A stretch of DNA of 64,000 nucleotides from Algoriphagus aestuarii. GTDB lineage: Bacteria > Bacteroidota > Bacteroidia > Cytophagales > Cyclobacteriaceae. The stretch spans positions 248,001-312,000 of the forward strand of contig JAFIDK010000002.1 of the NCBI GenBank assembly GCA_017051695.1. Direction: 5' to 3'. The notes under the pieces were generated by a model. The model searched no databases, was not told the origin of the DNA, and was given only the letters and a program-made list of their open reading frames with translations. Below are positions 1 through 9,480 of the stretch, piece by piece; position 1 is the first letter of the stretch, and every line of letters begins with the position of its first letter. The position numbers and the translations under genes were made by a program.

Positions 1-1
1 T

Positions 2-598
2 ATTGATGGAATGAAGGCTTTGCTTCGGGATCTTCCCGGGATTAAAGTGGTAGGAGAGGCCTGCAATGGCAAAGAAGCAGTGATCCATTGTCAAGAAAAC
101 CTGGTAGACATTGTCATTATGGATGTGAATATGCCCGAAATGGATGGCGTGGAAGCTACCAAAGCACTTTTTAAAACAAATAAAAACCTGAAGGTATTAG
201 GTCTCTCCATGCACCGGGATAGACATTTTATTGCCGACATGTTAAAGAATGGCGCCAGTGGTTATATTCTGAAAAACACCGGTAAAAAGGATTTACTGGA
301 TGCCATTCATACTTTGTATAAAGGAGAAACCTATGTCAGCGAAGAAGTCAATAAGATTTTACTCGCTAGCTTTCTTAAAGATTCCTCTAAATACGAGGTA
401 AATGAAAGGCTATCTGAAAGAGAAACCGAAGTATTAGAATGTATTGCGGTTGGATTGACGACCTTGGAGATCGGTGAAAAACTTTTTATCAGTAAAAACA
501 CGGTAGAATCCCATCGTAAAAATTTACTCTATAAACTCAAGGCAAAAAACACGGCCGAATTAGTAAACAATGCTTATAAAAGAGGCTTGATTAACTAA
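2..598 (+). CDS. NarL/LuxR-family response regulator (5' partial)
   Basis: The reading frame is open to the left edge, so the gene begins before the window; the first internal Met is at base 11. A receiver domain is followed by a LuxR-type helix-turn-helix. The phospho-acceptor Asp is in IVIMDVNMPEMDG, about residue 38 counted from that Met, and the conserved receiver Lys is in GYILKNTGKKD. The C-terminal HTH reads LSERETEVLECIAVGLTTLE then ISKNTVESHRKNL. Such regulators are phosphorylated by HisKA_3-type kinases, and one with that H-box lies at 2741-6886. Pairing the two is an inference from proximity. Confidence 0.93.
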   Translation: MDGMKALLRDLPGIKVVGEACNGKEAVIHCQENLVDIVIMDVNMPEMDGVEATKALFKTNKNLKVLGLSMHRDRHFIADMLKNGASGYILKNTGKKDLLDAIHTLYKGETYVSEEVNKILLASFLKDSSKYEVNERLSERETEVLECIAVGLTTLEIGEKLFISKNTVESHRKNLLYKLKAKNTAELVNNAYKRGLIN

Positions 599-926
599 GT
601 TGATCTCTCAGAATTGACTTTGGACTAAAGGAATTGCATCACTTTCTAACTCAGGAAAGTTGATTTTTTTTTGTACTTAATCCTAGGTAGGCATGTATTT
701 TTTTAAGTAAGTTTAAAAAGAAAAAGAAATTTATTGCAATATTCGAGGTAGTAGAAAAGTTAAACCTAAAATGGTTGATCACCCGGATTTCTTTCCTACT
801 CAAATACCAATAGTGATTATTGCAAATCCCTATTTTCAGGGATAACATCCAGATTGATTCAAAACATATTTGTACAACTTGTTGGATTGGTGCTGCTAAA
901 ACTCATTCCTATTAAATTGAAAATAA
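599..926. other. Intergenic region, nothing recognised
   Basis: This is an AT-rich spacer between the response regulator and the sugar kinase. The short open frame on the minus strand (651-848) has no recognisable motif and a composition like the flanks. CATATTTG near 867 is one base off the TAnnTTTG promoter box and may drive the kinase gene. No terminator hairpin was found. Confidence 0.4.
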
Positions 927-1784
927 ATGCTATTACTGGCAGATAGTGGGTCGACAAAGACCGATTGGAGGTTATTGGATAAATCTGGCGATAGTGTGAT
1001 TTCTCTAAAATCAAAGGGACTTAATCCCTATTTCCTGAGTGCAGAAGAAATCAAAAAAGTACTTCAGGATAAGATTAAAGGACACGTTTCTGATGTCAAT
1101 AAAGTGGTTTTTTACGGAGCCGGTTGTGGGCATCCTGCCAAAGCCGCAGAATTGGCAAGTGTTCTGGACCAGGTTTTTCCCACAGGTAATCCGGCAGAAG
1201 TCAATGGGGATATTCTTGGTGCAGCCAGAAGTTTGCATCAGGAAGAATCTGGAATTGCCTGTATTTTAGGTACGGGAGCCAATTCCTGCCTATATAACGG
1301 GAAAGAGATCATCGGGAGCGTTCCTTCCCTAGGTTTTATTTTAGGTGATTATGGAAGCGGTACTGTCCTCTGTAGGGATCTGATCCGGGAACTATTACAG
1401 AATGATGACAATTCGGAGATGAGAGAAGAGTTTTTTGAAAAGTATGAATTAGATCAGCGGGAGATTTTAGATAAAATTTACAATCAACCAAGACCGAACC
1501 GATTCCTTGCCTCATTTACTCCCTTTCTTCTAAAAAATGCGACCAACCCGGTGATTCACTCCATTATCTATCAGAATTTTAGGAGGTTTTTTGACTATTA
1601 CATTTTACCCTTACGAAGTACCCATGCTTCAGCTTCTTTGAAATTTACAGGCTCAATTGCTTTTCATTTCGCCGAGCACTTAAAAACTGTTGCCTTTGAA
1701 TTCGGGGAACAGATTGAATGCATTGAGCAGCATCCAATGAACGGATTGGTTAACTACCATTGCCATACATTTGCCGACTTTTAA
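927..1784 (+). CDS. BadF/BadG/BcrA/BcrD-family amino-sugar kinase (N-acetylglucosamine/N-acetylmuramate kinase-like)
   Basis: The 285-residue protein opens with LLLADSGSTKTDWRLLD, the phosphate-1 loop of the ASKHA fold in this family. It also has the family motifs ILGTGANSCLYNG and GSVPSLGFILGDYGSG. Length matches Bacteroidota BadF-type GlcNAc kinases. It probably phosphorylates GlcNAc or MurNAc in the cytoplasm; family members include MurK-type kinases acting on cell-wall sugars. It lies 33 bases upstream of murQ in the same direction, which fits MurNAc kinase activity feeding MurQ with MurNAc-6-phosphate. Substrate choice between GlcNAc and MurNAc cannot be read from sequence. Confidence 0.88.
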   Translation: MLLLADSGSTKTDWRLLDKSGDSVISLKSKGLNPYFLSAEEIKKVLQDKIKGHVSDVNKVVFYGAGCGHPAKAAELASVLDQVFPTGNPAEVNGDILGAARSLHQEESGIACILGTGANSCLYNGKEIIGSVPSLGFILGDYGSGTVLCRDLIRELLQNDDNSEMREEFFEKYELDQREILDKIYNQPRPNRFLASFTPFLLKNATNPVIHSIIYQNFRRFFDYYILPLRSTHASASLKFTGSIAFHFAEHLKTVAFEFGEQIECIEQHPMNGLVNYHCHTFADF

Positions 1785-1817
1785 TCTGGAATTTTCTAAA
1801 TCCATTCTACCTTCTCT

Positions 1818-2624
1818 ATGAACCTTGCCACCGAAACATCTTCTTATTACGAAAATCTAGATTCCATGCCTTTGGCTGAGTTACTGGAATCCATCAATAA
1901 GGAGGATCAAAAAGTAGCCTTCGCCGTTAGGCAGGTGATTCCGCAGGTAGAAAAGTTTGTTCACAGACTTGTTGAGAACTTTCAAGAAGGTGGGCGCCTG
2001 TTTTATATTGGAGCAGGAACTTCCGGAAGACTGGGGATTCTGGATGCATCAGAAATTCCCCCGACATTTGGCGCATCTCCAGAATTGATAGTTGGATTGA
2101 TCGCTGGGGGTGATTCAGCTATTCGCTCCGCTGTGGAAGGGGCAGAAGATGATCCAAATCAGGCATGGCTTGACCTTTCTGCTTATAAACTGAAAAAGTA
2201 TGATACGATTCTGGGCATTGCTGCTTCCGGCAAAACTCCCTATGTCTTAGGTGGGTTGAAAACTGCACAGGAAAACGGATTGATGACAGCAAGTCTTTCC
2301 TGTAATTCCCAATCGAAAATTTCTGAATTTGCAGATTTTCCGATAGAAGTGGAGGTAGGCCCGGAGTTTGTCACGGGAAGTACCAGAATGAAATCCGGAA
2401 CTGCACAAAAGATGGTTCTCAATATGATCAGTACGAGTTTGATGATCAGGTTGGGAAAGGTAAAAGGTAATAAAATGGTGCATATGCAACTGAGCAACAC
2501 CAAATTAATAGATAGAGGAGTTCGAATGATTCTTTCTGAGTTACCTGAATTGACCTATAGTCAAGCGGCTGATTTATTGAAAAAACATGGCTCGGTTTAC
2601 TCAGTTATTGAACAATTTCAGTAG
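1818..2624 (+). CDS. murQ: N-acetylmuramic acid 6-phosphate etherase
   Basis: This SIS-fold lyase cleaves the lactyl ether of MurNAc-6-P to give GlcNAc-6-P and D-lactate in peptidoglycan recycling. Family signatures are clear: SGRLGILDASEIPPTFG, GIAASGKTPYVLGGL, TGSTRMKSGTAQKMVLN and LSNTKLIDRGVRM. At 268 residues it is full length for the shorter Bacteroidota form. It directly follows the BadF kinase and is probably co-transcribed with it. It is cytoplasmic with no signal peptide. Confidence 0.96.
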   Translation: MNLATETSSYYENLDSMPLAELLESINKEDQKVAFAVRQVIPQVEKFVHRLVENFQEGGRLFYIGAGTSGRLGILDASEIPPTFGASPELIVGLIAGGDSAIRSAVEGAEDDPNQAWLDLSAYKLKKYDTILGIAASGKTPYVLGGLKTAQENGLMTASLSCNSQSKISEFADFPIEVEVGPEFVTGSTRMKSGTAQKMVLNMISTSLMIRLGKVKGNKMVHMQLSNTKLIDRGVRMILSELPELTYSQAADLLKKHGSVYSVIEQFQ

Positions 2625-2740
2625 CAATCACTGAAGAAACAACTGCTGGAAAAGTTCATTTCAACAGGGAATTGGGGTACTTTCTTTAATTTAGCATCCG
2701 GCGACGGTATAACTGTTGCACCAATTTAAGCTGATCTCCA

Positions 2741-5700
2741 ATGCATAATTCCTCCAGTAAAAGTTCTACCAAAAGAAAGGAAACTTCCTATCATCATTTA
2801 CTTTTAGATCAGCTGGATGGATATATAAAGAAGATTATTCACCCTACAAATAACCTATGGACTGGAGCCTTAGTGGTAGGTAAAACAGGTGCCGGTAAGA
2901 CTTTTTTGATAGAAAATTACCTTAAAAGCATACCCTGTGAAGTATTGATCAGCAGCCAATCACAGCAGCTTCAAAATGTTCCTTACGCGGGATTAAAATT
3001 GGCTATCGGCAATTATCTGAGACTCAAATTTAAAGAACTGGATTCTCAGAATTTCCTGAATTTTTCAGAAGGCCTAACTGAGGCGTTGGGAGAGGATTTT
3101 ACCTTTCTTTCAGAATATATTCCCGAACTCAAGCTGCTTCAAAATAATTCCAAAGTGAAGGATGCAGTTCCTGTCACCAAAATTGAAAACCAGCTCTATG
3201 CCTTATTCAAAACACTTTTTGAGTATTTCAGCGACTTTTCAAATCAGGTTCTGATTCTGTTTATGGATGATTTGCAATGGGTAGACGGTTCCAGCGCAAA
3301 TTTGCTTCAGTATTTGCTCACCCAACTTCCACCTTCAAAATTGATTTGGATTGGAGCAGTGCGGGATTCAAAAGAGGATTTAGATCAGGTAGATAATTTG
3401 ATTCGATCTTTGGGGTTTGACCAAAAACATATTCAGCGGATAGAATTAGGAGAATTTGATCTGGATCAAAGCAGACTTTTTATTGAGGAATGTCTCCGTG
3501 GATCTTGTGAAAAAAGTGCTGTTTCTTTGATTCATACACTTGGTAAAGGAAATCCAGCTTTGTTGATTAACCTGATTGATGCGTTGGTTCAGGAGAAATT
3601 GCTACACTATGATGGTCAAAAGTGGGTAGGGGATTTAACTCTTATTAAAAAGAAATATGAAGGCATAAATTCCTCTAAGTTTTATTCAGAACGGTTAAAT
3701 TCATTGGCTTCCGAATTCAAACATGTTCTGGAATGGGTAGCATGTGCAGAAATAATCAGGAAAAGGGAGTTAGTGGAACTTTGCTCATTTATTTCTGACC
3801 CTCAGTCAGAAATTGAGAAGTTGATTATAGAAGGTACCTTATCTGAAAAAGATGAACATATTGAGTTTGCTGAAAATAATTTTGGAGAGTTTATTTATTC
3901 CCGGTTGCCCCAACCCCAAAAATCATCCTATCATTTTCAGATTGCTCAATTATTACTGAAGAGTGATTTTTTTTTCCTTAGCAATTCAGAAAAAGTAATC
4001 ATAGCCCAGCACTTATATCGCGCTACGGAAAACATCAAGAATACTCCTGATAAAATCCAATCTGCGGCTTTTATTCTGGAAGTTGCCAAAATTCAGAAAA
4101 GTGAGCAGGCCTATAGTCAGGCAAAGGTGTTTTTAAATGCCGCATTGGCATTGTTGAAAGGACTTAGATGGGAAGAGGCAGGAATGGTTCTATTTCAGGC
4201 TCATTTGGAAAGTGCCAGAATAGAATATTTACTGGGTGAATATGATTTAGCAGAAATCAAGCTGGATTATTTGATTGAGAATTTAATCGCACTGAACCTT
4301 CGTTCGGAGGCTTTTGAGTTGAAAATCATTATTAATAACCATTTAGGAAGGTATAGAAAAGCTGTGGCTATTCTTCAGGAAATTTTAGATGAGCTGGGTT
4401 TGGTAATTCCATCGTTAGCATCTGATTTGGCAAATCAGATACAGGACTTGCAAGTTCATGTTGAAACTCATGCTGATATTCCTCTCAGGTTGTTTCAGGA
4501 TCAACATTTAGAAAATCAAGAGGCTGTCTTAAGATTGTTGTATGTAGGAGGAATGGCTTTGCACCATACCTCCGAGAAATTGATGACTTGGGCAGCACTA
4601 CAGTTAATCCTTCGCTCTAGGTATTTTGAGTTACCAAAAGTCAGTGCCATAGGCTATGTGAGTTATGCCAGGATGCAGGTGATTTCCGGGAATATAACAG
4701 GTGGATATGAGTTGGGTAATAAAGGAGTTACCCTAAATGCTAACATGAATGATCTCCAATATCGATGCAGGGTTTTGGGGGTTTTTGCATTCTATATTCA
4801 GCCATGGAAACGACCATTTGAAGAAAGCAGACCTCTCTTAATAGAAGGCATGGAAGCCGGTAGAAAATCGGGCGATGTGATCGGGCTATATATCCTGAAA
4901 ACTCACCTGTTTAACCTTCACTTCATCAGTGGAAAGCCCTTATCCGAACTTTTGGGCTATGATTTTAAGGAGTCGTATCCTGGAATGGAACTGACATATT
5001 ATATCACTCATTATCAAAAAGAACTGATTCGATATCTTACGACAGAAAGCCCGTTTTTGGCCTTGCCAAAGCAGGAACCCGGAGGACTCGCTGCCAAGCT
5101 GACACTTCAGGAAGAGCTTTTTTATCGTAACTATATTTTAGCCAGATATTATTTTCTATTCGGGTATTTTGATCTGGCCAGAATCTCCGCTTATTCAGCC
5201 GACCAAAATAAAAAACTTCAACAAGGATCACCTTTGGTTCCTGCCAATACGATGATCCTAAGTTTGTCGATCACACAAAATTGGCAGAATTTCACAGGGG
5301 AAGAAAAGAAAGAAAATCTAAGCTGCTTAGAGCACACACTTCAGGAGTTGAGTAGTTGGTACCATCATGCTTCCCTCAACTATGGTTCAGATTTTTGGTT
5401 GCTCAGAGCTGAGGTCAGTAGAATTACTGGTCAGTCGGAAGCCAATATTATTCAAGAATACAAGGAAGCCATCAGCTGCGCGGGAGAGAACCTTTATCAG
5501 ACTGCTATTTGTCATGAATTGCTAGGCAAGTACTACCTGACTAAGAAAAACTTCTTTTCCGCAAGTGACCATTTTAGAGAATCAGTTAACTTTTTTGAAC
5601 GATGGGGAGCCAGGAGAAAAGTCAGGCAATTGGTGAGACAATATTCCTTTTTATTTGAAAAGGAAATTAAAGTTCGAAATCCCCTGGATGTAGAAAACAT

Positions 5701-6886
5701 TCTACGTGAACTGGGAGGTGAAATGGATGCAAATCTTATCCTTACTAAACTGCTTACGATTTTGCTTAGGGTTTCAGCTTCCAGTGGAGCAAGCATCCAA
5801 TTAATGGAAAATCAAGGACAGCTTAAAAACATAAAGGAATTGCAGCTTTTAGATATTCTACGGCAAGTGAAGGATCCTGAAAATGCCATAGACTTATCCA
5901 GTCTTTTTTTAATGGCTTACAGAACAAAATCGCCCTTGGTATTCAAAAAATTAGGTGAGGATTCCGGATTTCCGGAATTAAAGATCCTGAAAAATTCAGG
6001 TATAAAATCCTTTATGATTTTCCCAGTGGGAATCTCTGAGTCCCTGACCATGCTTATTTATTTGGAAAGCAAATTTGTGGAAGCAAATTATACAGATGAG
6101 ATAGTCAGGTGGGTTCGGATTATATCCAGCCAGGGTGGAATAATCCTCGAAAACGCCAGAATCTATGAAAAGAGTCTCCTTTTAAATGAAGAGGTAAAAC
6201 AAGAGGTGGAGAAAAAGGAAGCCCTGATGTCTCTTTTGGAGGAGCAAAAAAACACACATTTCAAGGATCTGTTTCGGGTGCAGGAACATGAAAGAGAACG
6301 GATTGCCGGAGATCTTCACGATAGTTTAGGATCACAATTGTCGACGATAAAAATTCGGTTGGCCAATCTTTTTGAGAAGAGCGAAGAATCAACTTTGGTA
6401 AAAGAGGGGCATGATGCCCTCCATAAACTTGATGAGGCAATTGCAGAAGTAAGAAGGATTGCCCATCATATGTCTCCTGTGTCATTGAGGAAATTCGGGC
6501 TTTCTTCTGCGCTTCAATCCCTGATCGAAGACATCAGCGAATCAACGAGCATCCAGGCCGAACTTCAGATTCTTGGAATCGAGGATCGATTGGAGGAGCA
6601 AATAGAACTCACTGTTTACAGAATCTGCCAGGAGTTACTGCAAAATATCATCAAACACAGTCAGGCCGACAGGCTTCGCCTTCAGCTGATCAACCACCAG
6701 GATTTTTTGAATATTACTGTGGAAGACAATGGTGTAGGAATTCAAAAAGATAGAGTAAATTGGGGCATGGGCTTACTGGGAATTGAAACAAAAGTCCAGA
6801 TGCTAAACGGGACTTTTTCCATAGAAAGCCAACCAAAGAACGGATGTCTTCTGGTGATTGATTTTCCTATCGGAAACAAAAGCTAA
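2741..6886 (+). CDS. Large hybrid sensor: AAA ATPase, helical repeats, GAF and HisKA_3 histidine kinase
   Basis: The 1381-residue protein has no signal peptide or obvious membrane segment, so it should be a cytoplasmic sensor. The N-terminal AAA_16-like ATPase has Walker A GKTGAGKT (residues 47-54) and Walker B ILFMDDLQW (Asp176/Asp177). A long helical, TPR-like middle (about 330-950) follows, then a GAF-like domain (about 990-1140) and a short coiled coil. The kinase core has H-box ERERIAGDLHDSLGSQ (His1193), N-box ELLQNIIKHS (Asn1302) and G-boxes VEDNGVGI and GMGLLGI. The HisKA_3 type normally signals to NarL-like regulators such as the one at the left edge. The order resembles STAND-type signalling proteins with an ATPase switch. 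The ligand is unknown. Confidence 0.88.
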   Translation: MHNSSSKSSTKRKETSYHHLLLDQLDGYIKKIIHPTNNLWTGALVVGKTGAGKTFLIENYLKSIPCEVLISSQSQQLQNVPYAGLKLAIGNYLRLKFKELDSQNFLNFSEGLTEALGEDFTFLSEYIPELKLLQNNSKVKDAVPVTKIENQLYALFKTLFEYFSDFSNQVLILFMDDLQWVDGSSANLLQYLLTQLPPSKLIWIGAVRDSKEDLDQVDNLIRSLGFDQKHIQRIELGEFDLDQSRLFIEECLRGSCEKSAVSLIHTLGKGNPALLINLIDALVQEKLLHYDGQKWVGDLTLIKKKYEGINSSKFYSERLNSLASEFKHVLEWVACAEIIRKRELVELCSFISDPQSEIEKLIIEGTLSEKDEHIEFAENNFGEFIYSRLPQPQKSSYHFQIAQLLLKSDFFFLSNSEKVIIAQHLYRATENIKNTPDKIQSAAFILEVAKIQKSEQAYSQAKVFLNAALALLKGLRWEEAGMVLFQAHLESARIEYLLGEYDLAEIKLDYLIENLIALNLRSEAFELKIIINNHLGRYRKAVAILQEILDELGLVIPSLASDLANQIQDLQVHVETHADIPLRLFQDQHLENQEAVLRLLYVGGMALHHTSEKLMTWAALQLILRSRYFELPKVSAIGYVSYARMQVISGNITGGYELGNKGVTLNANMNDLQYRCRVLGVFAFYIQPWKRPFEESRPLLIEGMEAGRKSGDVIGLYILKTHLFNLHFISGKPLSELLGYDFKESYPGMELTYYITHYQKELIRYLTTESPFLALPKQEPGGLAAKLTLQEELFYRNYILARYYFLFGYFDLARISAYSADQNKKLQQGSPLVPANTMILSLSITQNWQNFTGEEKKENLSCLEHTLQELSSWYHHASLNYGSDFWLLRAEVSRITGQSEANIIQEYKEAISCAGENLYQTAICHELLGKYYLTKKNFFSASDHFRESVNFFERWGARRKVRQLVRQYSFLFEKEIKVRNPLDVENILRELGGEMDANLILTKLLTILLRVSASSGASIQLMENQGQLKNIKELQLLDILRQVKDPENAIDLSSLFLMAYRTKSPLVFKKLGEDSGFPELKILKNSGIKSFMIFPVGISESLTMLIYLESKFVEANYTDEIVRWVRIISSQGGIILENARIYEKSLLLNEEVKQEVEKKEALMSLLEEQKNTHFKDLFRVQEHERERIAGDLHDSLGSQLSTIKIRLANLFEKSEESTLVKEGHDALHKLDEAIAEVRRIAHHMSPVSLRKFGLSSALQSLIEDISESTSIQAELQILGIEDRLEEQIELTVYRICQELLQNIIKHSQADRLRLQLINHQDFLNITVEDNGVGIQKDRVNWGMGLLGIETKVQMLNGTFSIESQPKNGCLLVIDFPIGNKS

Positions 6887-6955
6887 ATCATAAAGGAGGT
6901 ATCTTTCAAAAGAACTACTTTCACTTGAATGGATTTGTAGAGACAATTCTAATGA

Positions 6956-6975
6956 ACCGTTGAAACTACAACGGT
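6956..6975. terminator. Hairpin between convergent genes
   Basis: ACCGTTG and CAACGGT form a perfect 7-bp stem around a 6-base loop. It sits between the end of the plus-strand sensor kinase and the end of the minus-strand YiiX-like gene. There is only a weak T/A tract on either side, so use as a bidirectional terminator is tentative. Confidence 0.35.
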
Positions 6976-6995
6976 CAAAAAGTCGACGGGAACTT

Positions 6996-7688
6996 TTATT
7001 GATTCAATAGATTTAAATATCCGATGAATTCCAATTTTCCACTGGCTGCCAGGCCATTGGGATTACAGCCCAATTTTCCTTCAGGTACTTCCATACCTTG
7101 TTTTGAATAGAATTCGACCCAAAAGGCATCTGTCTTCCCTGTTTCAGGATTGATAAAAGTCATAGGTTCTAATTGAAAAATGGCTGCATGTCGGAAGGCT
7201 CTTTCTACAAAATCGGAACAATACAGACTCGAATCATTCAAAACATAGGACCAATTGTATGGTCTTCCTAACAAGGATTTAGATTCTTTAATGGCTTGAT
7301 TTATTGAATGTTGGTAGTCTTTTTTTAATCTATAGATTGCAAACTTTTCAGGTGTAAGGTTATTTCTAAAAACCAAGCTGTCCAAAGGTTCCCTAACTGA
7401 TCCCTTGCGAGTACTGGCATGGATGATAAAAAGACTGTCTTGATGGATTTCGATCATACCCACATGGTCAAAGGAAACAAGTTCTGTTTTTTGGGTAACT
7501 CGATTAATGGCTCCTGAAAGATTTTCTTTTTCTGCTCCCACAAAAATCAAATCCCCGTTTTGAAGTTCCAGATTTAAATAGGGGACAGTCTGTTGCGATA
7601 AAACTGTACTTACTGAAATGCAAAGTAAGAATAGGCAAATGAGAATCTTGGATAGAACTTTCACGGGGAGGACTTGGATGATTTTCAA
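6996..7688 (-). CDS. YiiX-like permuted papain-fold cysteine peptidase/amidase, secreted
   Basis: The 230-residue protein has an N-terminal hydrophobic signal (KILICLFLLCISVSTVLS). The NlpC/P60-related YiiX pattern follows: NGDLIFVG, then FDHVGMIE with His75, and LYCSDFVERAF with Cys157. In circularly permuted papain-fold enzymes the His precedes the Cys, as seen here. Members hydrolyse amide or ester bonds; peptidoglycan peptides are a plausible target because murQ and a beta-lactamase-fold protein are close by. It converges on the sensor kinase and has no operon partner. Confidence 0.8.
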   Translation of the reverse strand: MKIIQVLPVKVLSKILICLFLLCISVSTVLSQQTVPYLNLELQNGDLIFVGAEKENLSGAINRVTQKTELVSFDHVGMIEIHQDSLFIIHASTRKGSVREPLDSLVFRNNLTPEKFAIYRLKKDYQHSINQAIKESKSLLGRPYNWSYVLNDSSLYCSDFVERAFRHAAIFQLEPMTFINPETGKTDAFWVEFYSKQGMEVPEGKLGCNPNGLAASGKLEFIGYLNLLNQ

Positions 7689-7848
7689 ATTTAGAGCTAT
7701 TTGATCCTTGATTCAATGTTTGTTTGAGTTAATCTTCAGGCTTCAGCTTTAGGAATTTTGAAACTCATACCATCATGCTACCGCTAATGTCAAAGCTAGT
7801 GAGTGATCAAACAGTTTTTTGAATAGTTTTAGATAAAACTCCAGCAGA

Positions 7849-9144
7849 ATGAAAAAAATAGCCTCTACATTTTTCTTACTATCATTTTTGGTACAAACAG
7901 GATTCGCACAGCGGGAACTTATCCATGCATCACCAGCACAATTAGGCTTTGATGAGGTGTTCATCCAACATAAAGTAGATTCTATTATGCAATTGGGGAT
8001 TGACAGTTTGGCTTTTCCCGGAGCGCAGGTGCTGGTAGCAAAAAATGATACGGTTATTTTTCATAAAGCTTATGGCTATCATACCTACAGGAACCTACAG
8101 GCAGTGGCATTGAATGATTTATACGATTTGGCATCGGTGACCAAAATTACAGGACCATTGCCTGCTCTAATGAAACTAGTTGATGAGGGGCAGCTTGAAT
8201 TGGACGAGCCTTTCAGTACCTATTGGAAACCTTGGAGAAAGAGAAAAGATAAAAAAGACCTGACACTTCGGGAGATTTTGGCCCATCAGGCAGGTTTAAC
8301 CCCTTACATCGTATTTTTGAATGAAGTAATTCGTAAAAATGGTAAAGCTAAGAGAAGGTTTGTCCATGAGACATACGGAAAACACTTTCAAGGACAAGTT
8401 TATGAGGGATTGTATATCAACGATCGGTTTGAACGGAAAATGAACCGGATCATCAATCGCTCTGATGTCTCGGATGAAAAGAAATACCTGTATTCGGGAC
8501 TCACTTTTTTGGTTTTCCCAAGTCTGATCGAGCAACTCACCGGGATGGACTATCAAACTTATTTGGAAGAGAATTTTTATCAACCACTGGGCTGCAACAC
8601 TTTGGGGTATTTGCCGAAAAGTAAAAATCTTGAAAATGAAATCGTTCCAACAGAGGTAGATTTCCTTTTTAGGAAAGATTTGGTAAAAGGGTGGGTACAT
8701 GATGAAAACGCATCGCTAAAAGGTGGGGTTTCTGGTAATGCGGGCCTTTTTGGTACAGCAGATGACTTGGCTAAGCTGATGCTTTTCTATCAGAATTATG
8801 GAAATGCAAATGGGCAGCAGCTGATTTCGGCCGAAACCGTCAAAGAGTTCACAGAAGTTCAATTTCCGGAAAACGAGAACCGAAGAGGGCTGGGTTTTGA
8901 CAAACCACTGATGAACAATTCTGAACTTCCGGTGTCAGATGCTTATCCTTCACCTTTGGCGAGTCCGGAGAGTTTTGGTCATTCTGGATTTACGGGCACT
9001 TTTGTATGGGCCGATCCTGAAAATAAACTTACTTATATATTTCTTTCCAATAGGGTTTATCCTTCTAGAGATCATCAGAAATTGTATAGTTTAAATATCC
9101 GAACTGCTTTAATGGATGTATTTTATAGAGCTGAGCAAAGGTGA
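7849..9144 (+). CDS. Secreted serine hydrolase, beta-lactamase/class C fold
   Basis: A signal peptide (residues 1-20, ending TGFA) precedes a 411-residue beta-lactamase-family domain. The catalytic SxxK motif is SVTK (Ser96, Lys99), the second motif is YSG (Tyr215) and the third is HSG (His378). In Bacteroidota, proteins of this type often accompany NagZ-, NamZ- and AmpG-type cell-wall recycling genes or are fused to GH3 glucosaminidases. That fits MurQ and the BadF kinase 5 kb away. Activity could be D-Ala peptidase, amidase or esterase; true beta-lactamase function is not implied. Confidence 0.87.
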   Translation: MKKIASTFFLLSFLVQTGFAQRELIHASPAQLGFDEVFIQHKVDSIMQLGIDSLAFPGAQVLVAKNDTVIFHKAYGYHTYRNLQAVALNDLYDLASVTKITGPLPALMKLVDEGQLELDEPFSTYWKPWRKRKDKKDLTLREILAHQAGLTPYIVFLNEVIRKNGKAKRRFVHETYGKHFQGQVYEGLYINDRFERKMNRIINRSDVSDEKKYLYSGLTFLVFPSLIEQLTGMDYQTYLEENFYQPLGCNTLGYLPKSKNLENEIVPTEVDFLFRKDLVKGWVHDENASLKGGVSGNAGLFGTADDLAKLMLFYQNYGNANGQQLISAETVKEFTEVQFPENENRRGLGFDKPLMNNSELPVSDAYPSPLASPESFGHSGFTGTFVWADPENKLTYIFLSNRVYPSRDHQKLYSLNIRTALMDVFYRAEQR

Positions 9145-9150
9145 TTTGTT

Positions 9151-9240
9151 TTTTAACCGCAAAGAACACAAAGGTTTTGCTAAGATTTTTTTTAACCGCA
9201 ATGGCGCGCAGAAAACACAGAGTTTTCGCTAAGTTTTTTT
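9151..9240. repeat. Two tandem degenerate copies of an AACCGCAA...GCTAAG repeat
   Basis: Two adjacent segments share the pattern TTTTAACCGCAA, then a variable part ending in AACACA(A/G)AG, then TTTTgCTAAG and a T-run: one from 9151 to about 9191, the other from about 9192 to 9240. The sequence immediately follows the serine hydrolase gene. The T-runs could also help end transcription. No coding frame covers it. Confidence 0.6.
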
Positions 9241-9271
9241 AATAGCGTAAAGGATTGAGCTTTGAGTATTT

Positions 9272-9480
9272 TACCATCATTTCGAACCGCAGGGAGAAAT
9301 CTCATTCTATAAATAATACTACCCACTTAGAGATTTCTCAGTCGGTCTAATTACTCAACTTAAAAACTCTGATTCCTTACCTCCTTCGAAATGACCGCGT
9401 TTTATTCCACGTGATTATTTATTGGGTCATTTCGAACCGCAGGGAGCCTGCCTTCCGGTAGGCAGGAAATCTCATTAAAT
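9272..9480. repeat. Palindromic dispersed repeat, one full unit and one partial unit
   Basis: The first unit (about 9275-9396) has ends CATTTCGAACCGCAGGGAG and CTCCTTCGAAATGACC in inverted orientation, with an inner pair GAGAAATCT/AGATTTCTC, as in a MITE-like palindrome. The second unit (9424-9475) repeats the left end. It carries a hairpin CCTGCC...GGCAGG (9447-9466) inserted between GGGAG and AAATCTC. Nothing in it is coding. Confidence 0.65.

Noticed and set aside
651-848. 65-codon minus-strand frame
   Set aside because: No promoter, motif or start context supports it; it is in an AT-rich spacer where chance frames of this length are common.
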